Notes under the pieces: generated by a model
The model's database searches: none
Seen by the model: the letters and a program-made list of their open reading frames with translations, nothing else
Told to the model about the DNA's origin: nothing
NCBI RefSeq assembly: GCF_036237315.1
Contig: NZ_CP108356.1
Coordinates: 2,352,501 to 2,416,500 of the forward strand
Direction: 5' to 3'
Length of the DNA: 64,000 bases
DNA from: Streptomyces sp. NBC_01351
Lineage (GTDB): Bacteria; Actinomycetota; Actinomycetes; Streptomycetales; Streptomycetaceae
Part shown: positions 1 to 7,900 of the stretch, in pieces
How positions within the stretch are numbered: position 1 is the stretch's first letter
How the letters are laid out: every line of letters begins with the position of its first letter
Made by a program: the position numbers and the translations under genes

Positions 1-160
1 CTCGCTGTGTTGTTGCCTGCAAGCACTCCAAAAGGAAGCCTTACAGGTCTTTTTCAAAGGAACCTCATCCACCAAAGTGGACGGGGTATCAACTTCTGGC
101 GTTGATTTTTGGCACGCTGTTGAGTTCTCAAGGAACGGACGCTTCCTTTGTACTCACCCT
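1..160 (-). promoter_or_regulatory. rRNA operon leader (antitermination and processing region upstream of 16S)
   Basis: Read on the minus strand, this stretch is the transcribed leader of an rRNA operon whose 16S gene lies to the left of position 1. The diagnostic element is a boxA-like sequence, TTCCTTGAGAACTCAACAG, at 117-135. It is followed downstream by small hairpins: ATCAAC/GTTGAT arms at 88-106 and CCAC/GTGG arms around 70-80. The conserved actinobacterial 16S leader has this order of boxA then short hairpins, and the wording matches Streptomyces leaders as I remember them. It probably supports NusB/NusG-type antitermination and the upstream side of the 16S processing stem. The 16S gene itself is not visible. 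Confidence 0.8.
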
Positions 161-197
161 CTCGGGCTTTCCTCCGGGCTTTCGTTCTGCGTTTCCG

Positions 198-386
198 ACT
201 CTATCAGAGTTGGTCTCGCTTGCTTTCCAGGTTCTTCGCTTTCGCGTTTTCCCTTTCCGGCGGTTCCGACTCTATCAGATTCTCTTTCCTGTCGTTTCCG
301 ACCGGATTGGAATTCCGATGGCCTTCGGGGGGCCTTTCCCTTTCGGGAGATCCAGACTTTATCAGGTCTCCCTGGGTCCGGATTCC
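198..386 (-). promoter_or_regulatory. Three tandem rRNA operon promoters
   Basis: On the minus strand three similar promoter modules precede the leader. Their -10 hexamers are TAAAGT (361-356), TAGAGT (274-269) and TAGAGT (203-198), each preceded by CTGA. The two proximal ones are followed by CGGAA. A GGAA-type hexamer (GGAATC, GGAAAC, GGAAAG) sits exactly 19 nt upstream of each -10 box. Multiple tandem promoters are normal for Streptomyces rrn operons. The -10 boxes fit the housekeeping sigma HrdB, while a TTGACA-like -35 box is absent. Start sites are inferred, not seen. Confidence 0.75.
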
Positions 387-406
387 CACCCTCCCGCATG
401 ACTCGG

Positions 407-428
407 CCGGGCACACATGTGTACCCGG
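407..428. promoter_or_regulatory. 22-bp palindrome upstream of the rRNA promoters
   Basis: The arms CCGGG at 407-411 and CCCGG at 424-428 flank an ACACATGTGT core at 413-422. The whole 22 bp is symmetrical except for one base pair. It lies about 45 bp upstream of the most distal rrn -10 box and downstream of the rnj terminator. It could be an operator or simply part of a transcript hairpin. No protein family can be named from the sequence. Confidence 0.4.
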
Positions 429-460
429 TTGCCGTGCTGGGGTGGAGACGTAAACGTACT

Positions 461-500
461 GGAGCGGGGCCCCCGGATGCAAATCCGGTTGCCCCGCTCC
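461..500 (-). terminator. rnj terminator hairpin
   Basis: GGAGCGGGGC at 461-470 pairs with GCCCCGCTCC at 491-500, and an inner stem CCGGAT/ATCCGG closes on a GCAA tetraloop. The hairpin starts 23 bp beyond the rnj stop codon and separates rnj from the rrn promoters. There is no U-tract, as is usual for streptomycete terminators. Confidence 0.7.
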
Positions 501-522
501 GGTGAGGTCGCTACGGCGAGGG

Positions 523-2208
523 TCAGACCTCGACGACGACCGGGAGGATCATCGGGCGGCGGCGGTAGCTGTCCGAGACCCACTTGCCCATCGTGCGGCG
601 GATGAGCTGCTGGATCTGGTGCGGCTCGGCCACGCCGTCGGAGGCGGCGCGGGCGATGGCTTCCTCGATCTTCGCGATGACCGGGCCGAAGGCGCCGTCA
701 TCGATGCCGGAGCCCCTGGCCTGGATGTTCGGGCCGCTCACGACCTTGCCCGTGGTGCTGTCCACCACGACGTAGACCGAGATGATGCCCTCGTCACCGA
801 GGATCTTGCGGTCCTTGAGGTGGACCTCCGTGACGTCGCCGACCGAGAGGCCGTCCACGTACACGTAGCCGGCCTGGACCTTGCCGGAGATCCGGGCCTT
901 GCCGTCGATCAGGTCGACGACCACGCCGTCCTCGGCGATGACGATGCGGTCCTTCGGGACGCCCGTCATGGCTCCGAGCTCGGCGTTGGCGCGCAGGTGG
1001 CGCCATTCGCCGTGGACCGGCATGAGGTTCCGCGGCTTGCAGATGTTGTAGAAGTACAGCAGCTCGCCGGCGGAGGCGTGGCCCGAGACGTGGACCTTGG
1101 CGTTGCCCTTGTGGACGACGTTGGCGCCCCAGCGGGTCAGGCCGTTGATCACGCGGTAGACCGCGTTCTCGTTGCCCGGGATCAGGGACGACGCGAGGAT
1201 GACCGTGTCGCCCGGGACGATCCGGATCTGGTGGTCGCGGTTGGCCATGCGGGACAGGGCCGCCATCGGCTCGCCCTGGGAACCCGTGCAGACCAGGACG
1301 ACCTCGTGGGCCGGCAGGTCGTCGAGGGTCTTGACGTCCACGACGAGGCCCGCCGGGACCTTCAGGTAGCCCAGGTCGCGCGCGATGCCCATGTTGCGGA
1401 CCATCGAGCGGCCGACGAAGGCGACCCGGCGGCCGTACTCGTGGGCGGCGTCGAGGATCTGCTGGATGCGGTGCACGTGGCTGGCGAAGCTGGCCACGAT
1501 GATCCGGTTGTGGGCGTTCGCGAAGACCGTGCGCAGGACGTTGGAGATCTCGCGCTCGGGCGGTACGAAGCCCGGGACCTCCGCGTTCGTCGAGTCGGAG
1601 AGGAGGAGGTCGATGCCCTCCTCGCTCAGACGCGCGAAGGCGTGCAGGTCGGTGAGGCGCTTGTCCAGCGGGAGCTGGTCCATCTTGAAGTCGCCGGTGC
1701 AGACGACCATGCCCGCGCCGGTGCGGATCGCGACGGCCAAGGCGTCCGGGATGGAGTGGTTGACCGCGATGAACTCACAGTCGAAGGGGCCGAGGTTCTC
1801 GCGCTCGCCTTCCTTCACCTCGAGGGTGTAGGGGCGGATGCGGTGCTCCTGGAGCTTCGCCTCGATGAGGGCCAGCGTCAGCTTGGAGCCGATCAGCGGG
1901 ATGTCCGGCTTCTCCCGGAGGAGGTAGGGGACGGCGCCGATGTGGTCCTCGTGACCGTGCGTGAGGACGATGCCGTCGATGTCGTCAAGGCGATCCCGGA
2001 TGGACGTGAAGTCCGGAAGGATCAGGTCGATGCCCGGCTGCTCCTCTTCGGGGAAGAGGACGCCGCAGTCGACGATCAGGAGGCGACCGTCGAACTCGAA
2101 GACGGTCATGTTGCGGCCGATCTCACCGAGGCCACCCAGGGGGGTGACCCGGAGGCCGCCCTTCGGGAGCTTCGGCGGCGGGCCCAGTTCAGGGTGCGGA
2201 TGGCTCAA
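523..2208 (-). CDS. rnj: Ribonuclease J (metallo-beta-lactamase/beta-CASP)
   Basis: Ribonuclease J is a 5'-to-3' exo- and endoribonuclease used in rRNA maturation and mRNA turnover. The metal-binding HGHEDH motif is at residues 84-89, and further beta-lactamase-fold motifs such as GDFKMDQLPLD and SGHAS follow. Translation most likely starts at TTG (2208-2206), because AAGGAG lies six bases upstream and this gives 561 residues, the usual Streptomyces length. An in-frame ATG further upstream at 2262 has no comparable ribosome site. The gene follows dapA on the same strand and ends in a strong hairpin before the rrn promoters. Identity is secure; only the start is inferred. Confidence 0.96.
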   Translation of the reverse strand: MSHPHPELGPPPKLPKGGLRVTPLGGLGEIGRNMTVFEFDGRLLIVDCGVLFPEEEQPGIDLILPDFTSIRDRLDDIDGIVLTHGHEDHIGAVPYLLREKPDIPLIGSKLTLALIEAKLQEHRIRPYTLEVKEGERENLGPFDCEFIAVNHSIPDALAVAIRTGAGMVVCTGDFKMDQLPLDKRLTDLHAFARLSEEGIDLLLSDSTNAEVPGFVPPEREISNVLRTVFANAHNRIIVASFASHVHRIQQILDAAHEYGRRVAFVGRSMVRNMGIARDLGYLKVPAGLVVDVKTLDDLPAHEVVLVCTGSQGEPMAALSRMANRDHQIRIVPGDTVILASSLIPGNENAVYRVINGLTRWGANVVHKGNAKVHVSGHASAGELLYFYNICKPRNLMPVHGEWRHLRANAELGAMTGVPKDRIVIAEDGVVVDLIDGKARISGKVQAGYVYVDGLSVGDVTEVHLKDRKILGDEGIISVYVVVDSTTGKVVSGPNIQARGSGIDDGAFGPVIAKIEEAIARAASDGVAEPHQIQQLIRRTMGKWVSDSYRRRPMILPVVVEV

Positions 2209-2226
2209 AAGTTTCTCCTTCACCAC

Positions 2227-2260
2227 GCACGCCACGTACCTCGGAAGGCACGTGGCGCGC
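2227..2260 (-). terminator. Hairpin between dapA and rnj
   Basis: GCACGCCACGT at 2227-2237 pairs with ACGTGGCGCGC at 2250-2260, an 11-bp stem with one G-U pair. It lies 64 bp past the dapA stop and about 20 bp before the rnj start. It may be a weak dapA terminator or a processing and stability element in the rnj leader. Confidence 0.5.
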
Positions 2261-2323
2261 ATGTCATTCGTGCACTTGCTGTTGTCTGTTTCGGTCTTGC
2301 CTATTCAGTTGTGAAGTCTGTTG

Positions 2324-3223
2324 TCAGAGCTGTACCCCGCCCGCAGCAAGATCGATCTTGAGCTGGGCCGTCTCTTCGGCGGTCAGCTCGATCAGCGGGA
2401 GCCGCAGCGGGCCTGCGGGCAGGCCCTGCAGATTCAGGGCGGCCTTGGTGGTCATCACGCCCTGGGTGCGGAACATACCGGTGAACACGGGGAGCAGCTT
2501 CTGGTGGATCTCGGCGGCCTTCTGCACGTCCCCGGCCAGGTGTGCGTCGAGCATGGCGCGCAGGTCGGGGGTGACCACGTGGCCGACCACGGAGACGAAG
2601 CCGACCGCGCCCACGGACAGGAGGGGCAGGTTCAGCATGTCGTCGCCGGAGTACCAGGCCAGGCCGCTCTGCGCGATGGCCCGGCTTGCACGGCCGAGAT
2701 CGCCCTTCGCGTCCTTGTTGGCAACGATACGGGGGTGCTCGGCCAGCCGGACGAGGGTTTCCGTCTCGATCGGGACACCGCTGCGGCCGGGGATGTCGTA
2801 GAGCATGACCGGCAGTGCGGTGGCGTCGGCGATCGCCGTGAAGTGCCGGAAGAGGCCCTCCTGCGGCGGCTTGCTGTAGTACGGGGTGACGGCGAGCAGG
2901 CCGTGGGCGCCGGTGCGCTCGGCCTGGCGGGCCAGCTCGACGGTGTGACGGGTGTCGTTGGTGCCGATGCCGGCGACCACGTGGGCGCGGTCTCCGACGG
3001 CTTCGAGGACGGCTCGTACGAGGTCGTTTTTCTCCGCGTCGGTGGTGGTCGGCGACTCACCGGTGGTGCCGTTGATGATCAGGCCGTCGTTGCCTGCGTC
3101 CACCAAGTGGACGGCGAGCTGCTGCGCGCCGTCGAGGTCGAGGGTGCCATCCGCCGTGAACGGCGTGATCATGGCGGTGAGGACCCGCCCGAAGGGGGTC
3201 TGCGGAGTCGAGATCGGAGCCAT
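2324..3223 (-). CDS. dapA: 4-hydroxy-tetrahydrodipicolinate synthase
   Basis: DapA condenses pyruvate with aspartate semialdehyde in lysine and diaminopimelate biosynthesis. The TIM-barrel protein has 299 residues. It shows the GTTGESPTT substrate loop, the TPYYSKPPQEG tyrosine region and the NKDAKGD motif carrying the Schiff-base lysine. The chosen ATG at 3223 gives a standard N terminus (MAPISTPQTPFG). An ATG eight codons upstream would add a peptide with a rare TTA codon. dapB lies about 3 kb away on the same strand, so two steps of one pathway sit near each other. thyX precedes dapA with a hairpin between them. Confidence 0.95.
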   Translation of the reverse strand: MAPISTPQTPFGRVLTAMITPFTADGTLDLDGAQQLAVHLVDAGNDGLIINGTTGESPTTTDAEKNDLVRAVLEAVGDRAHVVAGIGTNDTRHTVELARQAERTGAHGLLAVTPYYSKPPQEGLFRHFTAIADATALPVMLYDIPGRSGVPIETETLVRLAEHPRIVANKDAKGDLGRASRAIAQSGLAWYSGDDMLNLPLLSVGAVGFVSVVGHVVTPDLRAMLDAHLAGDVQKAAEIHQKLLPVFTGMFRTQGVMTTKAALNLQGLPAGPLRLPLIELTAEETAQLKIDLAAGGVQL

Positions 3224-3290
3224 GGGTAACACGCTACTCGCTGCCATGGGCGCGGTGTCCCCTCGGGGGACGTCAACAGGGTGTTGGACG

Positions 3291-3326
3291 CCGGCACTGC
3301 CTGCTCGGGGGTTCAAGCAGTGCCGG
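3291..3326 (-). terminator. Hairpin between thyX and dapA
   Basis: CCGGCACTGC at 3291-3300 pairs with GCAGTGCCGG at 3317-3326, a perfect 10-bp stem. It lies 98 bp beyond the thyX stop and about 70 bp before dapA. The likely role is thyX termination, so dapA may have its own promoter downstream of it. Confidence 0.55.
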
Positions 3327-3423
3327 GTCCGTTTGATCAGCCTAGATGAACTTTGCGAAACGTCGCAATACGGACACTTCGGACTTGGCTCAGCACATCT
3401 GTACGCGGCGGGCCCGGCGGACC

Positions 3424-4164
3424 TTACGGGGCAACCCGGCCGTTGCCGTTGAAGGCCGCGTACGTGAGCGGCATGAGCTTCGCCCAGTGCTGCTCCATCT
3501 TCTCGCCGACCATCTCGATCTCCCGCTGCGGGAAGGACGGCACCGCCGCGAGCTCGTGCTGCGTGCGCAGGCCGAGGAAGTGCATGAGCGAGCGCGCGTT
3601 GCAGGTGGCGTACATCGAGGAGAAGAGACCGACCGGCAGGACCGAACGGGCAACCTCGCGCGCCACGCCTGCCGCGAGCATCTCCTGGTAGGCCTCGTAG
3701 GCCTGCCGGTAGGAGTCCTCCATGACCCGGCCGGTCAGCTCCTGCTGCGCCGCGGTTCCCTCGACGAAGACGTACTTGCCGGGGCGGCCCTCCTGGACGA
3801 GCTTGCGCTCGGCGTCCGGGACGTAGAAGACGGGCTCCAGCTCCCTGTAGCGGCCGGATTCCTCGTTGTAGGACCAGCCCACGCGGTGGCGCATGAACTC
3901 GCGGAAGACGAAGATCGGGGCACTGATGAAGAAGGTCATCGAGTTGTGCTCGAAGGGGCTGCCGTGGCGGTCGCGCATCAGGTAGTTGATGAGGCCCTTG
4001 GAGCGCTCCGGGTCCTTCTGCAGCTCTTCGAGGGACTGTTCGCCGGCCGTGGAGACTCGGGCGGCCCACAGTACGTCGGAGTCGGCGGCGGAGTGCTTCA
4101 CCAGCTCCACCGTCACATCGCTGCGGAAGCTGGGTTTCAGATCTGAAGCGGCGGTCTCGCTCAC
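3424..4164 (-). CDS. thyX: Flavin-dependent thymidylate synthase
   Basis: ThyX methylates dUMP to dTMP using methylenetetrahydrofolate and FADH2. The 246-residue protein carries the ThyX signature RHR (92-94), eight residues later S103, then GRY, within RHRVGWSYNEESGRY. The spacing is one residue longer than the classical RHRx7S. The GTG start at 4164 follows GGAAGG and gives a normal N terminus; longer in-frame extensions upstream lack support. Actinobacteria commonly use ThyX in place of or beside ThyA. Confidence 0.96.
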   Translation of the reverse strand: MSETAASDLKPSFRSDVTVELVKHSAADSDVLWAARVSTAGEQSLEELQKDPERSKGLINYLMRDRHGSPFEHNSMTFFISAPIFVFREFMRHRVGWSYNEESGRYRELEPVFYVPDAERKLVQEGRPGKYVFVEGTAAQQELTGRVMEDSYRQAYEAYQEMLAAGVAREVARSVLPVGLFSSMYATCNARSLMHFLGLRTQHELAAVPSFPQREIEMVGEKMEQHWAKLMPLTYAAFNGNGRVAP

Positions 4165-4384
4165 CGGGGTCCTTCCAAACGTGCGTTCCTGGGGCGCGCC
4201 CACTCTACGTCGCCCCTCGTGGGTCGCCGCGCAAGCGCAGGTACGGCACGGGCACGCGAGCAGCTGACGTGCCGACACGAAATTTGGTTAATGTCCTGAA
4301 ATCCGGCACCGATTGACCGGTTCGTACGTCCTACCCAGGAGAACGCACCACACGCACGCCATCCACCCGAGGGGGCTCACCCTG

Positions 4385-4624
4385 ATGTTCCGCCGGCGCG
4401 AACCCGTCCCGTTCGCCTTCGTCGCCGAGGCCGACCGTTTCCGCAGCAACGTCACTCCGCCGCCGCGCGAGAGTCTGAGCAAGAGCCAGCTGGCCGCCCG
4501 TAGTCTGGTCGGTCTGACCGTGGTGGCCGGGCTCGTCGGCTCGCTGCTCTTCGGCATGCCGGCACTGCAACCGAGCAAGGCCCCGGAGAAGTCGCAGCAG
4601 TCGGAGGCGTCCGAGGGGCGGTAG
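4385..4624 (+). CDS. Small single-pass membrane protein, function unknown
   Basis: The product has 79 residues: a charged cytoplasmic-type N terminus (MFRRREPVPFAF), one hydrophobic helix at about residues 38-58 (AARSLVGLTVVAGLVGSLLF), and a short polar tail. The ATG at 4385 follows a GAGGGGG sequence about ten bases upstream. It is divergent from thyX and 48 bp ahead of the next rightward gene, with which it may form an operon. No catalytic motif is visible. Confidence 0.75.
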   Translation: MFRRREPVPFAFVAEADRFRSNVTPPPRESLSKSQLAARSLVGLTVVAGLVGSLLFGMPALQPSKAPEKSQQSEASEGR

Positions 4625-4672
4625 CCTCACGGGCACAGCCCAACCGAACGTGCATGTGAGTGAGGTCCAGCC

Positions 4673-5233
4673 GTGCCCCTGCCCTTCCTGACGGCCGACG
4701 GCGTGTCCGATGCGGACGACGACGCCGACGCGGTACTGGCCCATGTCGACCACGACCGCTGGCGCCGCCCCTACCGGCCGGGTCCCTGGCGGGTGGCGAT
4801 CGCCGCGGTGCTGCTCCTGCTGTCCGCCTTCATGCTGCTGTCCACGATGATCGTGGCCTTCGTCGGCGCGTGGGCCGGGGCGGCGGTCTGTCTGGGCGCC
4901 GCCCTCGCGGTGGTCGGGTCGGCGCTGCGGATGCTGCAGATGGGCATCTGGGTGAGCCGTGCGGGGCTGCGCCGCGTGGGGTTCCTCGGGACGCGCTCGT
5001 TCGCGTGGACCGAGATCGCCGAGTTCCGTACCGTCCAGCAGCCGGTCCGCTGGCTCGGGCTGCCGAGGACCGTACAGGGGCAGGCGCTGACGGCGGCCAC
5101 GCGCGGGGGCGCACAGCTGCCCGTGCTGCTGACCGATCACAGCGCCGATTTCCTGTCGCGGGCCGAGGCCTTCGACCGGGCGGCCGACACCATCGAGGCC
5201 TGGGCCGAGGAGTACCGGCCCGTGGCCGCCTGA
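4673..5233 (+). CDS. Two-helix membrane protein with a PH-like C-terminal domain
   Basis: The protein has 186 residues and starts at GTG. An acidic N terminus is followed by two adjacent transmembrane helices at about residues 43-90. The C-terminal half (ISRAGL-type strand, FLGTRSFAWTEIAEF, then alternating strands) resembles bacterial PH-domain proteins common in actinobacteria. That match is my inference from the pattern W-x-E-I-x-x-F after a glycine-rich strand. No enzymatic residues are seen. It ends beside a hairpin shared with the convergent gene at 5260-5712. Confidence 0.75.
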   Translation: MPLPFLTADGVSDADDDADAVLAHVDHDRWRRPYRPGPWRVAIAAVLLLLSAFMLLSTMIVAFVGAWAGAAVCLGAALAVVGSALRMLQMGIWVSRAGLRRVGFLGTRSFAWTEIAEFRTVQQPVRWLGLPRTVQGQALTAATRGGAQLPVLLTDHSADFLSRAEAFDRAADTIEAWAEEYRPVAA

Positions 5234-5247
5234 GGTCGTACCCCGGG

Positions 5248-5276
5248 AGCCCGTACAGGTCAGGCCTGTACGGGCT
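5248..5276. terminator. Bidirectional terminator between convergent genes
   Basis: AGCCCGTACAGG at 5248-5259 pairs perfectly with CCTGTACGGGCT at 5265-5276, with a five-base loop. It overlaps the last codons of the leftward gene at 5260-5712 and lies just after the stop of the rightward gene ending at 5233, so it can serve both. Confidence 0.75.
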
Positions 5277-5712
5277 TCTCGTCGTGCAGGGCGATGGCGC
5301 GCTGCATGGCCGTGCGGGCCCGCGGGGTGTCGCGGGCGTCGCGGTAGGCGACGGCGAGCCGGAACCAGTTGCGCCAGTCCCCCGGCGCGTCCTCGGTCTC
5401 GGCCCTTCGGCGCGCGAAGACCTCGTCGGCGGAGTCCCGCAGGATCCGGCCGTACCGGTCCCGTTCCAGCTCGTCGACGGGCAGGCCGCCCTCGGCCTCC
5501 AGCTCGGTCGCGAGCTGATTGGCCTTGGTGACGAAGCGGGTGTTCTGCCAGAGGAACCAGACGCCGATGACCGGCAGGATCAGCACGGCCACCCCGAAGG
5601 TGACGGTGAGCCAGGTGCCGTGCTGGATCAGCATCAGGCCCCGGCTGCCGGCCAGGACGAAGTAGACGACCAGGACTGCGGCCGTCAGGAAGTACGTGAT
5701 CTTCGCGCGCAT
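5260..5712 (-). CDS. Conserved membrane protein with soluble helical C terminus
   Basis: The 150-residue protein has two N-terminal transmembrane helices, about residues 5-25 and 36-56. The helical cytoplasmic region at about 110-145 (WRNWFRLAVAYRDARDTPRARTAMQRAIAL) resembles a single tetratricopeptide-type helix pair. The gene begins 16 bp after the dapB stop and is probably cotranscribed with it. No enzymatic motif was found and I do not recognise a named function. Confidence 0.75.
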   Translation of the reverse strand: MRAKITYFLTAAVLVVYFVLAGSRGLMLIQHGTWLTVTFGVAVLILPVIGVWFLWQNTRFVTKANQLATELEAEGGLPVDELERDRYGRILRDSADEVFARRRAETEDAPGDWRNWFRLAVAYRDARDTPRARTAMQRAIALHDEKPVQA

Positions 5713-5728
5713 CGTGAAATCAGTCCGG

Positions 5729-6499
<771 letters not shown>

Positions 6500-6523
6500 T
6501 CACGGACTCGCGTCCGTACGGAA

Positions 6524-7900
6524 TTAGGCGACCGCTTCGTCGAGGCGGGCCGCCTGCTTCTCCTTCAGCGGGCCGATCACCGCGAGTGAGGGCCGCTGGG
6601 CCAGTACATCCTGCGCGACCGAGCGGACGTCGTCCGGGGTCACGGCTGCGATGCGGGCCAGCATGTCGTCGACCGACATCTGGTCGCCCCAGCACAGCTC
6701 GCTCTTGCCGATCCGGTTCATGATCGCGCCGGTGTCCTCGAGGCCGAGGACGGTGGAGCCGGAGAGCTGGCCGATGGCCCGCTTGATCTCGTCGTCGGCG
6801 AGGCCGTCGGAGGCCACCTTGTCGAGCTCGTCGCGGCAGATCCGGAGCACGTCGTGGACCTGGTTGGGACGGCAGCCGGCGTACACGCCGAAGAGGCCGG
6901 TGTCGGCGAAGCCCGAGGTGTACGAGTACACGCTGTAGGCCAGGCCGCGCTTCTCCCGTACCTCCTGGAAGAGGCGGGAGGACATGCCGCCGCCCAGGGC
7001 GGTGTTCAGCACGCCCAGGGCCCAGCGGCGCTCGTCGGTGCGGGCCAGGCCCGGCATGCCGAGGACCACGTGGGCCTGCTCGGTCTTGCGGTTGACGAGG
7101 TCGACACGGCCGGCGGTGCGGATGCGCTTGGCGCCGGTGCGCGGGCCGATGGGCTCGGCGTCGGTGCGGGTCAGCGAGCCGGCCTTCTCGAAGGCGGCGC
7201 GGACCTGGCGTACGACCTTGTTGTGGTCGACGTTGCCGGCGGCGGCCACGACCAGGTGGGTCGGGTCGTAGTGCTTCTTGTAGAAGCGGCGGATCCGGTC
7301 GGCGGTGAGCGCGTTGATCGTGTCGACGGTGCCGAGGACGGGGCGGCCCAGCGGGGTGTCCCCGTACATGGTGTGCGCGAACAGGTCGTGGACCATGTCG
7401 CCCGGGTCGTCCTCGGTCATCGCGATCTCTTCGAGGATGACCCCGCGCTCGGCGTCGACGTCCTCCTCGCGGATCAGCGAGCCGGTGAGCATGTCGCAGA
7501 CGATGTCGATGGCCAGCGGCAGGTCGGTGTCGAGCACCCGCGCGTAGTAGCAGGTGTACTCCTTCGCCGTGAAGGCGTTCATCTCTCCGCCGACCGCGTC
7601 GATCGCGGAGGAGATGTCGAGGGCGCTGCGCTTGTGCGTGCCCTTGAAGAGGAGGTGCTCCAGGTAGTGCGTGCTGCCGGCCAGCGACGGGGTCTCGTCG
7701 CGGGAGCCCACGTGGGCCCAGATGCCGAAGGTGGCTGAGCGGACCGAGGGCAGCGTCTCGGTGACGACGCGCAGGCCGCCGGGGAGGACCGTGCGCCGGA
7801 CGGTGCCGATGCCGTTGCTGCCCTTGAGGAGGGTTTGGGTACGGGCGACGGCCCGCCCCTCCGAAGAGGGGCGGGCCGTCACACGGGAACTACGCGACAT
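6524..7900 (-). CDS. M16-family zinc metallopeptidase
   Basis: The 458-residue pitrilysin/processing-peptidase-type protein carries the inverted zinc motif HYLEH within THYLEHLLFKGT, and the downstream glutamate region (ERGVILEEI). It includes the C-terminal M16 domain with the conserved LGGGMSSRLFQEVREKRGLAYSV block. The ATG overlaps the pnp stop by one base (TGATG), so translation is coupled to pnp. An M16 peptidase directly downstream of pnp is a common actinobacterial arrangement. Substrates are unknown. The 19 residues ahead of the domain are variable and polar. Confidence 0.93.
   Translation of the reverse strand: MSRSSRVTARPSSEGRAVARTQTLLKGSNGIGTVRRTVLPGGLRVVTETLPSVRSATFGIWAHVGSRDETPSLAGSTHYLEHLLFKGTHKRSALDISSAIDAVGGEMNAFTAKEYTCYYARVLDTDLPLAIDIVCDMLTGSLIREEDVDAERGVILEEIAMTEDDPGDMVHDLFAHTMYGDTPLGRPVLGTVDTINALTADRIRRFYKKHYDPTHLVVAAAGNVDHNKVVRQVRAAFEKAGSLTRTDAEPIGPRTGAKRIRTAGRVDLVNRKTEQAHVVLGMPGLARTDERRWALGVLNTALGGGMSSRLFQEVREKRGLAYSVYSYTSGFADTGLFGVYAGCRPNQVHDVLRICRDELDKVASDGLADDEIKRAIGQLSGSTVLGLEDTGAIMNRIGKSELCWGDQMSVDDMLARIAAVTPDDVRSVAQDVLAQRPSLAVIGPLKEKQAARLDEAVA

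Noticed and set aside
461..500. Possible tRNA 3' half, because the inner stem looks like a T-arm
   Set aside because: No D-arm, anticodon arm or full acceptor fold surrounds it. It is a simple nested hairpin just after rnj, so a terminator fits better.
502..2361. Long open frame of 619 codons on the plus strand
   Set aside because: It is antisense to rnj, with biased Asp/Val/Arg composition typical of shadow frames in high-GC DNA.
2324..4069. A 581-residue DapA with long N-terminal extension
   Set aside because: The extension is antisense-free frame noise through thyX. DapA family length and N terminus begin at 3223.
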